From Platerodrilus igneus (Eukaryota > Arthropoda > Insecta > Coleoptera > Lycidae): a DNA stretch of 64,000 bases. Shown in pieces: positions 11,997 to 22,991 of the stretch. Both the position numbers and the translations under genes were made by a program. The stretch is taken from the NCBI GenBank assembly GCA_036346225.1, contig JARFIW010001481.1, positions 84,501 to 148,500 of the forward strand. Direction: 5' to 3'. The notes beneath the pieces were generated by a model. It did not search any database. It saw nothing but the letters and a program-made list of their open reading frames with translations, and was not told the origin of the DNA. The number at the start of each line of letters is the position of its first letter. Position 1 is the first letter of the stretch.

Positions 11997-13399
11997 TTCC
12001 GGTCCGGTCATCTCTTTGATGTTAAGTAATGCAGTAGTGGTTTGCTTTGTTTTGTCCAGATTTTTGATTTAGTGTCGTTTCACTAATTTTGAGTATTTTG
12101 TTTGAGAAGTGAAATAAGTGGTTAGAGATTTTGTAGCTTTTGTAGATTTTGTAAGTTTGAGGTGTGCCTTGGTGTGCACGCTGGTCATTTTGCTCGCGCG
12201 TTACTCAGAGATGTGTTTAGAAGATGTCTTTAACAGATATCTTTACAATGTAGAAGTAAGTGGGCTATTTGATTGTTGGTCCTGATTTCTACATATCTAG
12301 GTAGAAGAATATTAGATTATTCTTTCCTTGTTTTTTGACCGTTCGAAATTCTTTGGTTTGATAAGGTCAAGGTTGGCTTGGTGAGTCTCACCATTTGGTC
12401 CATCACTAATGAGATCTGTTGTTTGTTGGAACTTAGTGATAGGATATTCAGTAGGGTGTAGGATATTACAGCCCTGACTGGTTCGATTTTGTATTTGAAT
12501 TTGTTAAGTAACCTTATGGTTAGGTTACCTTCGTTTTGATTATCTCTTTGTAATAAAGTGATAATATTTTGTATTTGAATTTGTTAAGTAACCTTATGGT
12601 TAGGTTACCTTCGTTTTGATTATCTCTTTGTAATAAAGTGATAATATTTTGTATTTGAATTTGTTAAGTAACCTTATGGTTAGGTTACCTTCGTTTTGAT
12701 TATCTCTTTGTAATAAAGTGATAATATTTTGTATTTGAATTTGTTAAGTAACCTTATGGTTAGGTTACCTTCGTTTTGATTATCTCTTTGTAATAAAGTG
12801 ATAATATTTTGTATTTAATTTGTTAAGTAACCTTATGGTTAGGTCATTTTGTTTTGATTATCACTTTGTGATAATAGTGTTTTAAATTTAGACCTATTAG
12901 TAAGGTCTTCCTTTGATTGTCACCTTATAGTGATGATACTTTGGATAGTTATGCTGTTTTGATGAGGAAGCATTCCTTTTTTTGTAGATAGAGCTAATTG
13001 AGCTCCTGGAAGTGAAGTTTTTTGGAATTAGAAATAAATTGTAAATGTTTGGTTATAGGTAATAAATATTAGCCTTGTTAGGAATAAGGACCCCAGGTTA
13101 AAAAAAAAAATCATTGTGAATTTAATCTTTTGTCCCGTGGAGTGTTTGACTTTCTAATTTGACCCTCCCAATTTTGATTAATACCGATTGTGACTCCCCG
13201 ATTTTGTCTCCCAATGGACGTCAGGTACACGTAGTTACCAACACACTCGCATTTGTAATTATTTGTCTCCCCCATTTGAATAAATTCATAAAATTGCATA
13301 GTTAGTTAGGAAAGTAGAAAAGGCTAGTATTATTAAGATAAAAATTTTTTTGTATTTGTTATATTTGAAGTTTATTCCTTAAAAAAATTTTTTTCTTTT
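11997..13399 (+). other. Gypsy 3' non-coding region
   Basis: 1.4 kb between integrase and the polypurine tract with no envelope-like frame. It contains the 80-bp minisatellite listed separately and A- or T-runs near 13,100 and 13,380. Confidence 0.7.
12487..12890 (+). repeat. 80-bp minisatellite inside the gypsy 3' region
   Basis: Four nearly exact 80-bp units start at GTATTTGAAT positions 12,491, 12,571, 12,651 and 12,731; a fifth, degenerate unit starts at 12,811 and fades by about 12,890. Each unit contains AACCTTATGGTTAGGTTACC, which is itself partly palindromic (AACCT...AGGTT). Confidence 0.95.
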
Positions 13400-13411
13400 A
13401 GGAAAGGGTAG
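13400..13411 (+). promoter_or_regulatory. Polypurine tract
   Basis: AGGAAAGGGTAG lies immediately before the 3' LTR, in the position of the plus-strand primer of LTR retroelements. It is broken by one T. Confidence 0.75.
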
Positions 13412-15150
13412 TGTAACAATTTTATTTTCGCAGTAAAAATCTATTCATGAAAGGTACAACGAATGTTAAAACACCTTTATTAACTAAAGTAATAATACGT
13501 GTAACAATCAAATCCTTACATTAATACAGTATCTAGAGTCGTTAGTCTATTTGTTTCGGAGTTCGGTGTATTCCACAGCCACTGGCGCGCGCGTGAGAGG
13601 TTTGACAACCCCACTTGGGACCCTCCCACGATAGAAGAACGCGGCAAAAGCACTCGTCGATAGGTAAGAGCAGCGACAGCATGCATTTGAAATTAATGGC
13701 GAGTGACCTCCGGGTCGCATTATTTATGTGACACACTTCCTGAGTAACGGTTGGTATTGTATATTCGTTATCATAGTACCTAATTTAACAATTTGTTTAG
13801 CGCAACGACAACTTAGAATCTACAATTTAGAAACTCTAACTTATAGACTACGCAATGAAAAATTACATTTGTAACTAAGATTAGACAACGGAAGATTACG
13901 CTACAAAAGTTATGCAGCCTTGAATCAATGTAAGAAACCCGCTTCGCTTCAACACCTGTATTTAAAGCATGGAAAGCAAGAATAATTAGCTGCAGATTCC
14001 GCACGGCGATGTAGTTTCCATTCCAGCCAAGGACAACAGCCCGGGGTTTGGTTCGTAATAGCTTTAAGATTTCCTCAGTGCTTCCTTCTAAAAGCACGTT
14101 ATTTCGTTTTGTTTTATAGAAGCACAAATTTGTTATTCAGTTTATCTGTAGCTAAGCTGGTTTTCTCCAGTATCAAATTTAATTTCACTTAGTTTCGTAG
14201 ATATGTGACTACACGTGGCTTCAACATAAATTAACAGCTGCGGTTACGTCACCTGTTTGTTTGAAATATGCCGTCAACAATTGCACAATTGCTAACAGAT
14301 GTTTAGTATTACATTACTACCACCTTTGATAAAATTAGAGAATATCTTTGTGAATATTTTGACTTCAAATTGATTTTAATACCGTTAACTTAAAGAGAAA
14401 ATTTTGTATATTAATTTGTAAATGACCTACACAGATCTGATTGGGTTATGAAACCTTAGTATAACCAGTCACACTGGATTGTAATATATTTGAGTAAGGA
14501 TCAAGTTGATAAACCTTACATTAACTTTGCAAGTATTTCAAGTATTCATTTTATTTTATAGCATTGAATTTTATTTACAGAAACGGAAAAAATTCTCTCT
14601 AGTAAATTTATAATCCACGCTTAAAGTCTTTTTATTCTGATTTAGTTTGATCAGACCTGATAAACAAAAAGCAAGAAGAGTTAAATTTTTATGACACCCT
14701 TATGTAGAAAATATTCTCTATGCATTTTTAGGTATATTTGAGGGACGCAAATTGTGTTCCCATTTTCTATGTGACTTAATTATTATTTTTCCTTACAGGG
14801 ACAGCGTCTTATTCTGTTAAGACAAGTTTTTGTGTCAGCGAAGGCGATCTTTTTTTCTTTGGGTCTCCACGTCCGCCCTTAGAAATTTGCCATGCCATTA
14901 ACATAAATCAATCTGGACTTGGTGGCGCCTGTTTGTTTTAGTTTGAGTGTGACCACCCTACAGATTTCGACTTACCCCCCCATTGCTCATAGCTCTACCC
15001 AAGGAATAGACCCCTAGTTACGTCGGAAGACTTTGTTTTGCAGACACCTGACTTGGAGCATGGTGATAATAAAGTAGTGTCGGCCAGAGAAATATAGGAA
15101 AACATTTCACTGGCACCCATGTGTGGGATTGGCCAGGAAAATTGGTTACA
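13412..15150 (+). repeat. 3' LTR of the gypsy element
   Basis: 1,739 bp, nearly identical to the 5' LTR. Differences seen by eye: four substitutions (for example C/T in the CCACTCGGGA word) and about six changes in homopolymer length. An AATAAA lies at 15,068-15,073. It is followed by the right CTTT target duplication (15,151-15,154). Confidence 0.95.
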
Positions 15151-16826
15151 CTTTAAAAGACAATATTTTCTTTGGCACTTGCGTGCTTACATGCAAAATT
15201 CGTGTTATTACTATCGCTTTCCCAACCAAATTCCCGATTGTGTTCGGATGTTTGCAATATCCCTCGAGATTTTCTAAAATGTATAAGATGATATATTTAT
15301 GTGCTTGCGTTCTGGTGGATTTATCCCATATTTTCGTTTCTAACGTAATCTGCGATTTTTTTTGAATGCCTTCGACATCCTTCAGTTCTTGATCTATGGA
15401 ATATAGATAGCTTATTTTCTATATAGGTTAGTATTCGATGGTGACAGAAACAGACTACATGGGTTTAGTACTGGAGAACTAAAATCGGTAAAAGTATTAA
15501 ATACAAATGTCTAACTCAAATAAACGAAGATCAAATTACGAAATTAGAAGTTCTCGGTTTTCGCACATAATTCAAATAACAAGTTTTATGGTATTTTATT
15601 TCTTGTGCAAAAAAATCTTGTGAATCGTCAGCCGTGCTGAGACGCGTAAAACTTCTTCTTGTTTCAGTCTACTTGTTATAAACAGATTTTCAGCTGCACT
15701 TAATTCTGTTAATTTAAATAAATTTTATCTTTTTTTTAGTGATTTTTGTGCATATCGTGCATACATTTTGTATGGGATTGCATGGGATTGACGTTGTTCA
15801 TTTGCAGATGTCCCAGCCTTGTACCTTCTTTTGTATATACATACATGTATTACCTATTTTCTGATCTTCTCCTTACTAACGTAGCTTGCTAAACAATTTC
15901 TATGTCAAGAAAAACATTGTGTAGGGGGAGTCTGTATCAAACAATGTATGAAATTTATCCGTTATTTCGTTTTTACGTCTACGAGGTGCGTTTGGTTTTG
16001 AATGTTTCAGATTGTAGTTATTTTTACAATACCCTTACACGATTCGCAAAACAAACAAAAACCACATTTTCTGCGATTCTTTTCCGTTTGACAACTATTA
16101 CACACATTTGAGTCTCATGGAATCTTACAAACTACAATCAACCTAAGCTTATGGAAGCAAACTAAATCCCGTCCGACCTGTCGAACCACATACAAGCAGA
16201 GACTGGAGGGGCACGTTAGGTGGACTAGTACAGAATAACTGAACCACAATCGCCAAGGGCTACATCGTTTTTTTATGAAGGTTAAAGTCTCTGGTAGACA
16301 ATAAGAGAGACAAATTGCGTCACTTGTATTTTGTAATGGAAATTGATCTCAGCCCCTGCACTAAACTACAGGTTGCGACGCGGTCGGTTTAAAAGCTAAA
16401 ATTGGAATAGCAGGTATGTTTGCAATCCTTTTAAGGGTAGCACATGTGGCTTTCGTTATTCTCTATTACCGAATCTTTAAGGTGTAAAAGTTATTTCTGT
16501 CATTAAGCACGATTTCAGTATACACAAATCTGTGATATATTTGTTAGAAGTATACAAGCAGTGAAATGTCATACTCAAAATCTATAGAATTATGCTTGAT
16601 GTGTTGAAATAAAGCTGAATCAAACTATGATTCAAACCATTTATTATTTTAAGTTTTAAATGATTTGAATTGCAATTTTTGATTAGATTCATAATACTTA
16701 AAGTCTTAATTAGTAGAATTGGGTTTTCCTTGCGATATTAACATGAAATACAGCCTACATACATGATTTCCATTGATACAGAAATAACTAATTATATAAA
16801 AATAAGCATATTAACAACCCCTGTAA

Positions 16827-17035
16827 AACAGTATTGGTATCTGACAAATGAAAACCCGCAATAGGGTTACTTCAAAACCATATATAATCTCCGTTGAACA
16901 GTATTGGTATCTGACAAGTGTAAACCCGCCTTAGGGTCGCCTCAGAATCATATATATCTTCATAGAACAACATTGGTATCTGACAAGTGTAAACCCGCCA
17001 TAGGGTCGCCTCAGAACCATGTTAAAATCTACCAA
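16827..17035 (+). repeat. 70-bp tandem repeat, three copies
   Basis: GTATTGGTATCTGACAA recurs at 16,831 and 16,901 and, as CATTGGTATCTGACAA, at about 16,971. Each is followed by AACCCGCNATAGGGT and TCAGAACCATATAT. Period is 70 bp. Function unknown. Confidence 0.9.
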
Positions 17036-18339
17036 AGAGGTAACTTAAAGCATAATGATTTTTTTCCCTCAATATAAATATAAAAAAACGACTGCTTAAG
17101 CCTTACGGTAACACAATCGCACACTTCTTTAATAACCATCCTCTCGATTGTATAAATAGAAACATGTTAAAAAATGTTTTCCAATTTTAAGTTATTGAAT
17201 TTATATAAAATTCACCAATAAAACTTAATCAGCTGATTTCACGTTAAGCGTATTGGCTACCTAAGGAAAGTCGATTCCAGGTCGCAACACAAATTGAAGG
17301 CAATCATTCTTTTAAACCTTAAAAATTTTTGCTTTGTGTACTCAAACCAAATATTTCGAACATCAATAAATCAAAGTCACCTTCAATTTATGTCATAAAT
17401 GTCAAACTTGAAGTTTTTATTATTTTGACAACGATCCTAGGTCATGGATCGAAACGTAAATAAAGTTGATTTAAAAAAATATAGTGGTTTAATTCCCAAA
17501 GAAAATTAAGAAGAATTAGTAGAACGTTCCAACTAACGATTGTATAATTAGATATCAATCCTGGACGCACGGGCTTTACTTATCAGAACACTAATTATTT
17601 AAATTGCCACTAAATGGACTAAATGCGATATTTCCCGCTATAACTTGGAAAGGCATATATTTAAATTTGTGCAAAGCAGCTTCACATTATATTTTCATCC
17701 CTTGTGCACTAAATATCGCGCGAATGTGAAAGTGGAGTAAATTATAACTGCTGCAGACTTTTCTTTTGTATTTATTAACGGCATCTTTTATGCTGGCAAT
17801 TATATTTAATGTACAATTTGTTGTGAGAGGTGCTTATTCAGCAGTTTTATTGTTACCTATTTAATATCTCTGGAGGTATGTTATTAAATTTAACTGAGTT
17901 GGTTTTTAAATTGTTTGAATTTGACCGGCGTGGGATGTGGTAACTGTGATAATATTATTCAATTTTTTACAACGTTACCAGTAGGTCCTCGTATGTGGTT
18001 CTAGTCTGTCAGAATGTATATGTAGTAGATTTGACTAATAGGTGTAGTCGTCAGAATCATACCTACATAAACATTAGTAGGTACTTAATTTTGATAATTG
18101 TAATACTTCAATTTTTCACTGTCAAGCTGATGTTTAGATTAACCTCATTAGATGTGTATTTTGATAATTGTATATTTAATTTTACAATTGTGAAAGAATT
18201 GCACACTTAAGTTGATTATGAAGCCGAATAGTTATAAATTTACACCGTGCAACCAAAATTATATTGTAAAGAAAACAAGCCTACCAACTTGCAGACTCTA
18301 GATTTACACATTTTGACAAAGGGGCTTTAACAACATGGT

Positions 18340-18700
18340 AATGATGGGTATCATATGATTCATCTCGACTTGTAGAGTCTATATTTTATGCCAAAACGGA
18401 ACTCTTCAAAAACTACTCAACATATAGGCGGGTGTCATTAGATTAGTCTCAACTTTTATATTTCGAATTTGCATATTATGTCAAAATGGCACTATCTCAA
18501 AAGAACTCCAAATATATGCATATCGAGTGCCATTTGATTTGTTTCGACCTGCAGATTCTGAATTTGAATATTATACTAAAAAAGGCACTATCCAAAAAGT
18601 GTTCAAAATATAGGGATGGGGTGGGGTGTCATTTGATTCGTCTTGACTTGTGGACTCTGAATTTGCATATTTTGTTAAATTGCTGTTTTTCTACATCAGG
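18340..18700 (+). repeat. Degenerate 85-100-bp tandem repeat, four copies
   Basis: GTGTCATTTGATTCGTCTCG-like phrases occur near 18,348, 18,432, 18,527 and 18,629, each followed by a GACTCTGAATTTGCATATT-like phrase and then a CAAAAAnGGCACTATC-like phrase. The copies have diverged and differ in spacing (84, 95, 102 bp). Confidence 0.8.
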
Positions 18701-19202
18701 AGTAATGGCCGTTTGGGGATCCTAGAACTCATTACACCTATGAGGTTATAATAATATTAATGTAGTTCACATTAACGACCCTGAAACTTACTACATTTGT
18801 GACTTCTTACCAATATGAATTATGAAATGGTTATTACTTTAATATTTATACATTGTGTATCGATTGGTTTAAATGTCTATTTGATAGTATTTTTGTGATT
18901 TGTTACAACCACACATATTTACGTAAATTTTAAACTTGCAGGCGTCGCCACCCATGAATGATCATGGGCGTAAAGTATTACGTTTACAGATTCGGCTGCA
19001 TGGATTTCCATCACGGCTGAAGATCACAAGTTAACAAAGCAAGTCAGGAGCTTACCGGATTTTTATTAAAAGCCAATATCTTCATCTGCTTCTCAGGTCT
19101 AAGTTAGCAACTGGTGGGTTTTTGATGCTTCCAAATTCAAGACGACGAAGCACAGTAGTTTTTAGATAGAGGAAGGTACAGAAATAGGAAAGGGTCACTT
19201 TA

Positions 19203-19389
19203 TTACGTTATATTTTTTTAATCACAATTTATCGTGTTTTTCTACACTGCTTTTATTACGCTATAATATTTAAATATAGACATGAGACTCAGTAACGTAA
19301 TTTAATTCTTTATACACTTTGTAGAGGGGATAAGACTTACTATGCCACCACAGAGTATGTAACTGAATCCAGCAAACTTACCCGTTGCG
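19203..19389 (+). repeat. Left flank of the inverted-repeat element (repeated at 27,990-28,178)
   Basis: From TATTTTTTTAATCACAAT to CCCGTTGCG this flank is repeated internally before the second palindromic unit. It ends in GTTGCG (19,384-19,389), the target-site duplication of the element. Its presence inside the composite means that the doubling of the unit included host flank. Confidence 0.9.
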
Positions 19390-19408
19390 AGTAGGTATTT
19401 AGGGCCGG

Positions 19409-19476
19409 TCCTAATTCAAAACGCTACAGACGTATTTTCCATGTGTAAAATACGTCTGTCACGTTTTGAATTAGGA
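19409..19476. promoter_or_regulatory. Subterminal hairpin (30-bp stem)
   Basis: The left stem 19,409-19,438 and right stem 19,447-19,476 pair over 30 positions with two mismatches (CT against CA next to ACAGACG); the loop is CCATGTGT. Inner stem: ACAGACGTATTTT/AAAATACGTCTGT; outer stem: TCCTAATTCAAAACG and its complement. The same hairpin is present near the right end (34,705-34,772) and in unit 2 (about 28,191-28,258). Confidence 0.9.
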
Positions 19477-19860
19477 TCACCTATATATTCAATGTAAAAT
19501 AGTTGTGAAAACATTTCAATGTAAAATAGTTGTGAAAACATTTCAATGTAAAATAGTTGTGAAAACATGAATTCTTATATACTTTCAATGTAAAATACTT
19601 GTGGGCACGTTTTGAATTAGGATCGGCTTTATATTACTTTCAATGAAACACACGTATGTTGAAAATGTAAGTGCAGAGAAGAATGTGTAGCTGTTTTGAA
19701 TTCGGTTTTCTAGCGAGAAGTTACACGTGCACCGTTTTGAATTAGGATCGGCGTTATATACTTTTAATGTAAAATGTAAAAACCTGAATTCTTTTCAAAT
19801 GTAAAATACTTGTGGGCACGTTTTGAATTAGGATCGGCTTTATATTACTTTCAATGGAAC
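19460..19860 (+). repeat. Repeated GTTTTGAATTAGGATC motif block
   Basis: The motif occurs near 19,462, 19,611, 19,733 and 19,820, each followed within about 10 bp by a TTATATTA/GTTATATA-like AT word and then TTTCAATG. The copies lie upstream of ORF1 and ORF2 and could be promoter or protein-binding repeats. Equivalent blocks occur in the other three arms. Confidence 0.8.
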
Positions 19861-20016
19861 ATACATACTTCAAAACACACGTATGTTGAAAAATGTAAGT
19901 GCAGAGAAAATGTGTAGATTTTTGAATTTGGTTTTCTAGCTAGAAGTTATAAAGTATGACCGATGCAAAATATCGCATTCAAGTCAATTGTGTTTAATTA
20001 AAGTGGATTCTGATTT

Positions 20017-20211
20017 ATGTTTAGAGGCTGCAAATACACATGGGCCGGTTTTTTTAATTCAAAATGTGTTCACTCTTGTGATAGGTTGAAAAGTGGGTTG
20101 GCAAAGTACGCAGATGGTGGTAATCTGCTATATAAGGAGATTGCTCCTAATATTAATTTAATTAGTCGAAGTTTACTGCATATATTTACATACAAACATG
20201 TATATAATTGA
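20017..20211 (+). CDS. ORF1, unit 1 left arm (64 residues, unknown)
   Basis: Starts at ATG 20,017. Contains CVHSCDRL and KYADGGNLLYKEIAPN. I do not recognise it. A T-run whose length varies between copies (near 20,050) switches the upstream frame. In the right-arm copies the alternative upstream frame is also open, so the real N-terminus is uncertain. The end overlaps the ATG of ORF2 (20,198) in another frame. It could be an upstream part of the same protein as ORF2 if an intron or a frame change joins them. Confidence 0.4.
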   Translation: MFRGCKYTWAGFFNSKCVHSCDRLKSGLAKYADGGNLLYKEIAPNINLISRSLLHIFTYKHVYN

Positions 20212-20700
20212 TATTCAGGGATTTAAATACAAGAAAACGAGTTTGTGTGCAAAAGAAATTGCGGTTTTGGACTTGTTGGAAGGTGTTGTTTGGCATCAAA
20301 TTTTAAACTGCCAATGCAGTCTAGTTGTTTGAGTCAAGATCATATAAAACATAACGACTGGGTGACAAGGAATATTCATGGTCTTTCTTGGGATGAATCT
20401 TCAACGGCTGGAATGGTGTTATCATATATAGCGCTTTATTTGAAGCAAATTATTCGACTCGGTGAAGAAGTATTTGTGAAGGGTCTAGAAAAGAAGAAAT
20501 TGATTGAAACCTATCTAATGCAAAAAAACGTTGTAATTGATATGCTTGCACGAGGTTGTCCTAAGCTATCGGAGTTAAAAATCAACAACCGTTTAAAATA
20601 TAACATCCATTGTTGTAGACACAGCAATAATAATCTGCAATGTGCAAAACAAAATACCTTGTTATTAAAAGAATGGCTTGATAATAATAAAAAACAATAG
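20198..20700 (+). pseudogene. ORF2 copy A: conserved arthropod-type hypothetical, broken
   Basis: ATG at 20,198 opens MYIIDIQGFK, then KEIAVLDLLEGVVWHQ. One T is missing from the run near 20,300, after which the next frame carries KLPMQSSCLSQDHIKHNDWV, NIHGLSWDESS, VFVKGLEKKKLIETYL, RGCPKLSEL, CCRHSNN, CAKQNTLLLKEWL and the stop at 20,698. Full length would be about 167 residues. From memory, unverified, similar small uncharacterised proteins with D-x-x-G-F, K-E-x-A, G-C-P-x-L and a C-terminal H...C-A-x-x-N...W pattern occur in many arthropod genomes. The layout faintly recalls DEDD exonucleases, but the first motif has Gln where Glu is expected, so activity is doubtful. Confidence 0.6.
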
Positions 20701-20742
20701 AAAGATTGTGTATGTATTATTTATTTTAATATAATTTTACAA

Positions 20743-20847
20743 TGTGTGAAGGGTATAGAAAAGAAGAAATGGATGGAAACCTATCTATTGCAAAAACAAA
20801 ATACTTTGTTATTAAAAGAATGGTTTGATAATAATAAAAAACGATAG
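20743..20847 (+). pseudogene. Shortened duplicate of the ORF2 3' end, unit 1 left arm
   Basis: VKGIEKKKWMETYLLQK joins directly to QNTLLLKEWFDNNKKR and a stop, in one frame. Compared with ORF2 the middle (the RGCPKL...CCRHS segment) is missing. The same 105 bp occur in all four arms (26,568-26,672 minus; 29,523-29,627 plus; 33,382-33,486 minus), each still in frame. It has Trp where ORF2 has Leu after EKKK. No start codon. Confidence 0.75.
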
Positions 20848-21194
20848 AAAAGATTGTGTATGTATTATTATTGTAGTCAGTAAGAAATTCTTTAATGCTG
20901 ATGTCTGCAGAAAAAACAATTAAACTCAGACAGCACGAATGGGACTCTCAACCCTGAAAGCAATTATAATTGATCAACGCAATAGCTCTTTACTGGTTTT
21001 ACAACATTTAACAAATTGTACAGATATCTCGAAAAATTTGCCAAAGACAGACAAACAGATAGGCAGACTGACTGCACCAATTTTCTCATTCTCGCTTTTA
21101 AAGAATAACAAGTCGTAGTTATTTAAATCGCGAACTCAGTTTATCTGCAAGAAATACATAAACGTGGAAATTTAGGAAATACTCCAACTTTAAA

Positions 21195-21705
21195 AAAAAG
21201 CCACTATCATTATTCTTTCCTGACAAGGGTAATTTTAACAAAAGTTTTCATTTTTTTTTATTAGTTCTATAGAACACAACTACAACTTGACAATAAAGAT
21301 TGAGCGATTATCACACACATATCTTGAGTATATATAAAGATATTAAACAATAAGAACAGCAGAAAATTCAACTCATGTCAGACAGCTTTTTTCTTGTCAA
21401 CGATAGTCTAGTCTAATGCTTCTTCAGCATTTGCATTTCCATATTTACGTACTGAAGGCAACTCTGCAATTTTAGATCACATGCATTTCTAATTTCAATT
21501 ACAAAAAATATGAAAGCATCTATTTGAAATGCATTTCTAACTTTAATCGCAAAAAAAATGAGAGCATCTATTCGAAATATGCACTCAGATTAAAAGTCAA
21601 AAAATTGTTTTACACCGTTCTGTAAACTGAGATTACGTAGTTATTAAATCGGGAGTATTGTGAAATGAAACACACAATGTATTTTTCTTTATTGTAATCT
21701 ATAAA

Positions 21706-21744
<39 letters not shown>

Positions 21745-22325
21745 TATAATGTTATGTACTCTAGAATAAACATACTATAATTCACTTAAATTCCCAAATA
21801 TAAAAGAACAGTTCTAACTCACTCCAACTCTGAACGGTTAAAAAAAATATTGCATTATCAATTCTATGAGGGCTGTCTTCTTCATCTTTGACGCGCGGTC
21901 GTTTCTGGTTGTTCTTCTTCGTGTTAACTAAAAAAAAAAAGATTCAAATGAATATTATATCAAGTAAATGCATGAACAAAATTAAATCTATATATTAAGC
22001 TAACGAATACATACTCTGTATTGGTGTCATTAGGTCGTACGTTGCAATTGGTGGATCTGCTCACGGCGTCAACGATTTTTTCACCAGTACTTAATTTGGA
22101 TTGACTATAAACTACTCAATAATTTTAGCCCAATCACTATCATTATTCTTTCCTGACAAGGACAATTTTTTTAAAAAAAAAGGTTTTCATTTTTGATTTG
22201 TTCTATAGAACACACAACTACAACGTGACAATAAAGATTGAACGATTATCACACACACATATCTTGAGTATATAAGGATATTAAACAACAAGAACAGCAG
22301 AAAATTCAACTCATGTAAGCAAGAA
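21195..22325 (+). repeat. Direct repeat within the arm
   Basis: The block 21,203-21,378 (CACTATCATTATTCTTTCC through AGAAAATTCAACTCATGT) recurs at about 22,137-22,318 with small changes. In unit 1 the second copy lies mostly beyond the arm boundary at about 22,180. Confidence 0.8.
21711..21747. repeat. (TA)n microsatellite
   Basis: Mirrored at 25,679-25,708 and repeated at 30,482-30,530 in unit 2, with different lengths in each copy. Confidence 0.9.
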
Positions 22326-22991
22326 TTTAATGCTAAGGTATTGTCTAGATAGCAATTGTAGAAAATATGAAATCTATAGAAAATTTAATAAAGCCAGTCG
22401 TGTATAAATTTTTTTAATGCTGACATCCACAGGAAAAATAAACAGCGAGAAATTTAATGCTAACATCAACAGAATAATAAATAAATCCACTTAGTCAGCA
22501 TTAATGGAAGACCGGTCTGGCTTCGAAACTGTGCACGCGTATATACCATATTTTAAAATTAAAGTTGTCAATTGCAAAACAAAAAAAATTAAATTTTACC
22601 TAGAAATCATTTTGAAATATTTACTTTTTTTTCAGTACAACTGAAAGAACTTGACTTTTATACATTTTTTTAATCGATATCATAGACTTTTTTCTATACT
22701 GTTGGTAAAAAATCTACGTAAAGTATTTATATTAAATAATAAACTGACCTGTTAGAAAAAATTAAAAATTTGCATCGTTTTCTGAAAAAAAAATTGCATA
22801 CTTTTTCAGTACAACTGAAAGAACTTGAGTTTATACATTTTTTAATCGATATCAAACTGTACAGAAACAGTAATGTTTAATTATATCAGTCAAAAACATG
22901 ATGTGTTTACTATTAAACAAAACAAAATTGTTCTTAATCCAAGTGATGATAAAAGAATTCTTAGTACCTCAACCACTGATACATACGACCA

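Larger units (their letters stand above)
5172..15150 (+). mobile_element. Complete Ty3/gypsy LTR retrotransposon (9.98 kb), frames disrupted
   Basis: Two LTRs of 1,734 and 1,739 bp begin TGTAACAATTTTATTTTCGC and end TTGGTTACA. They are flanked by the same 4 bp, CTTT (5,168-5,171 and 15,151-15,154). A PBS-like TGGCGCC follows the 5' LTR and a purine tract precedes the 3' LTR. Domain order is gag (CCHC) - protease (DSG) - RT (YLDD) - RNase H - integrase (HHCC, DD35E, GPY/F-like tail). Integrase after RNase H is the Ty3/gypsy order. No envelope-like ORF is seen between integrase and the 3' LTR. By eye the LTRs differ at about four substitutions and six homopolymer-length positions, so insertion was recent. 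Despite that, coding is cut by many frameshifts. Confidence 0.95.
15155..19202. other. Non-coding stretch with small tandem repeats
   Basis: No gene recognised. The segment near 17,425-17,470 (GATCCTAGGTCATGGATCGAAACGT, cut here) resembles the 3' ends of Penelope-like and other retroelements that finish with a CGAAACGT phrase, but no coding remnant was found next to it. Two tandem-repeat patches are listed separately. Confidence 0.4.
19390..22180 (+). repeat. Unit 1 left arm (TIR, about 2.8 kb)
   Basis: Contains in order: the 19-bp terminus, a subterminal hairpin, a 27-bp minisatellite (19,490-19,568, three copies), a series of GAATTAGGATC motifs, ORF1, ORF2, a shortened second copy of the ORF2 end, and 1.3 kb of AT-rich DNA. 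The reverse complement lies at 25,251-27,957, with near identity including the rare words CGTCAACGATTTTTTCACC and GCGTCAAAGATGAAGAAG. Confidence 0.9.

Noticed and set aside
12487..12890. CRISPR-like array
   Set aside because: The 80-bp units are contiguous with no unique spacers, within a eukaryotic retrotransposon.
11997..13399. Envelope gene of an errantivirus-type gypsy
   Set aside because: No long frame, signal peptide or transmembrane pattern in any frame between integrase and the 3' LTR.
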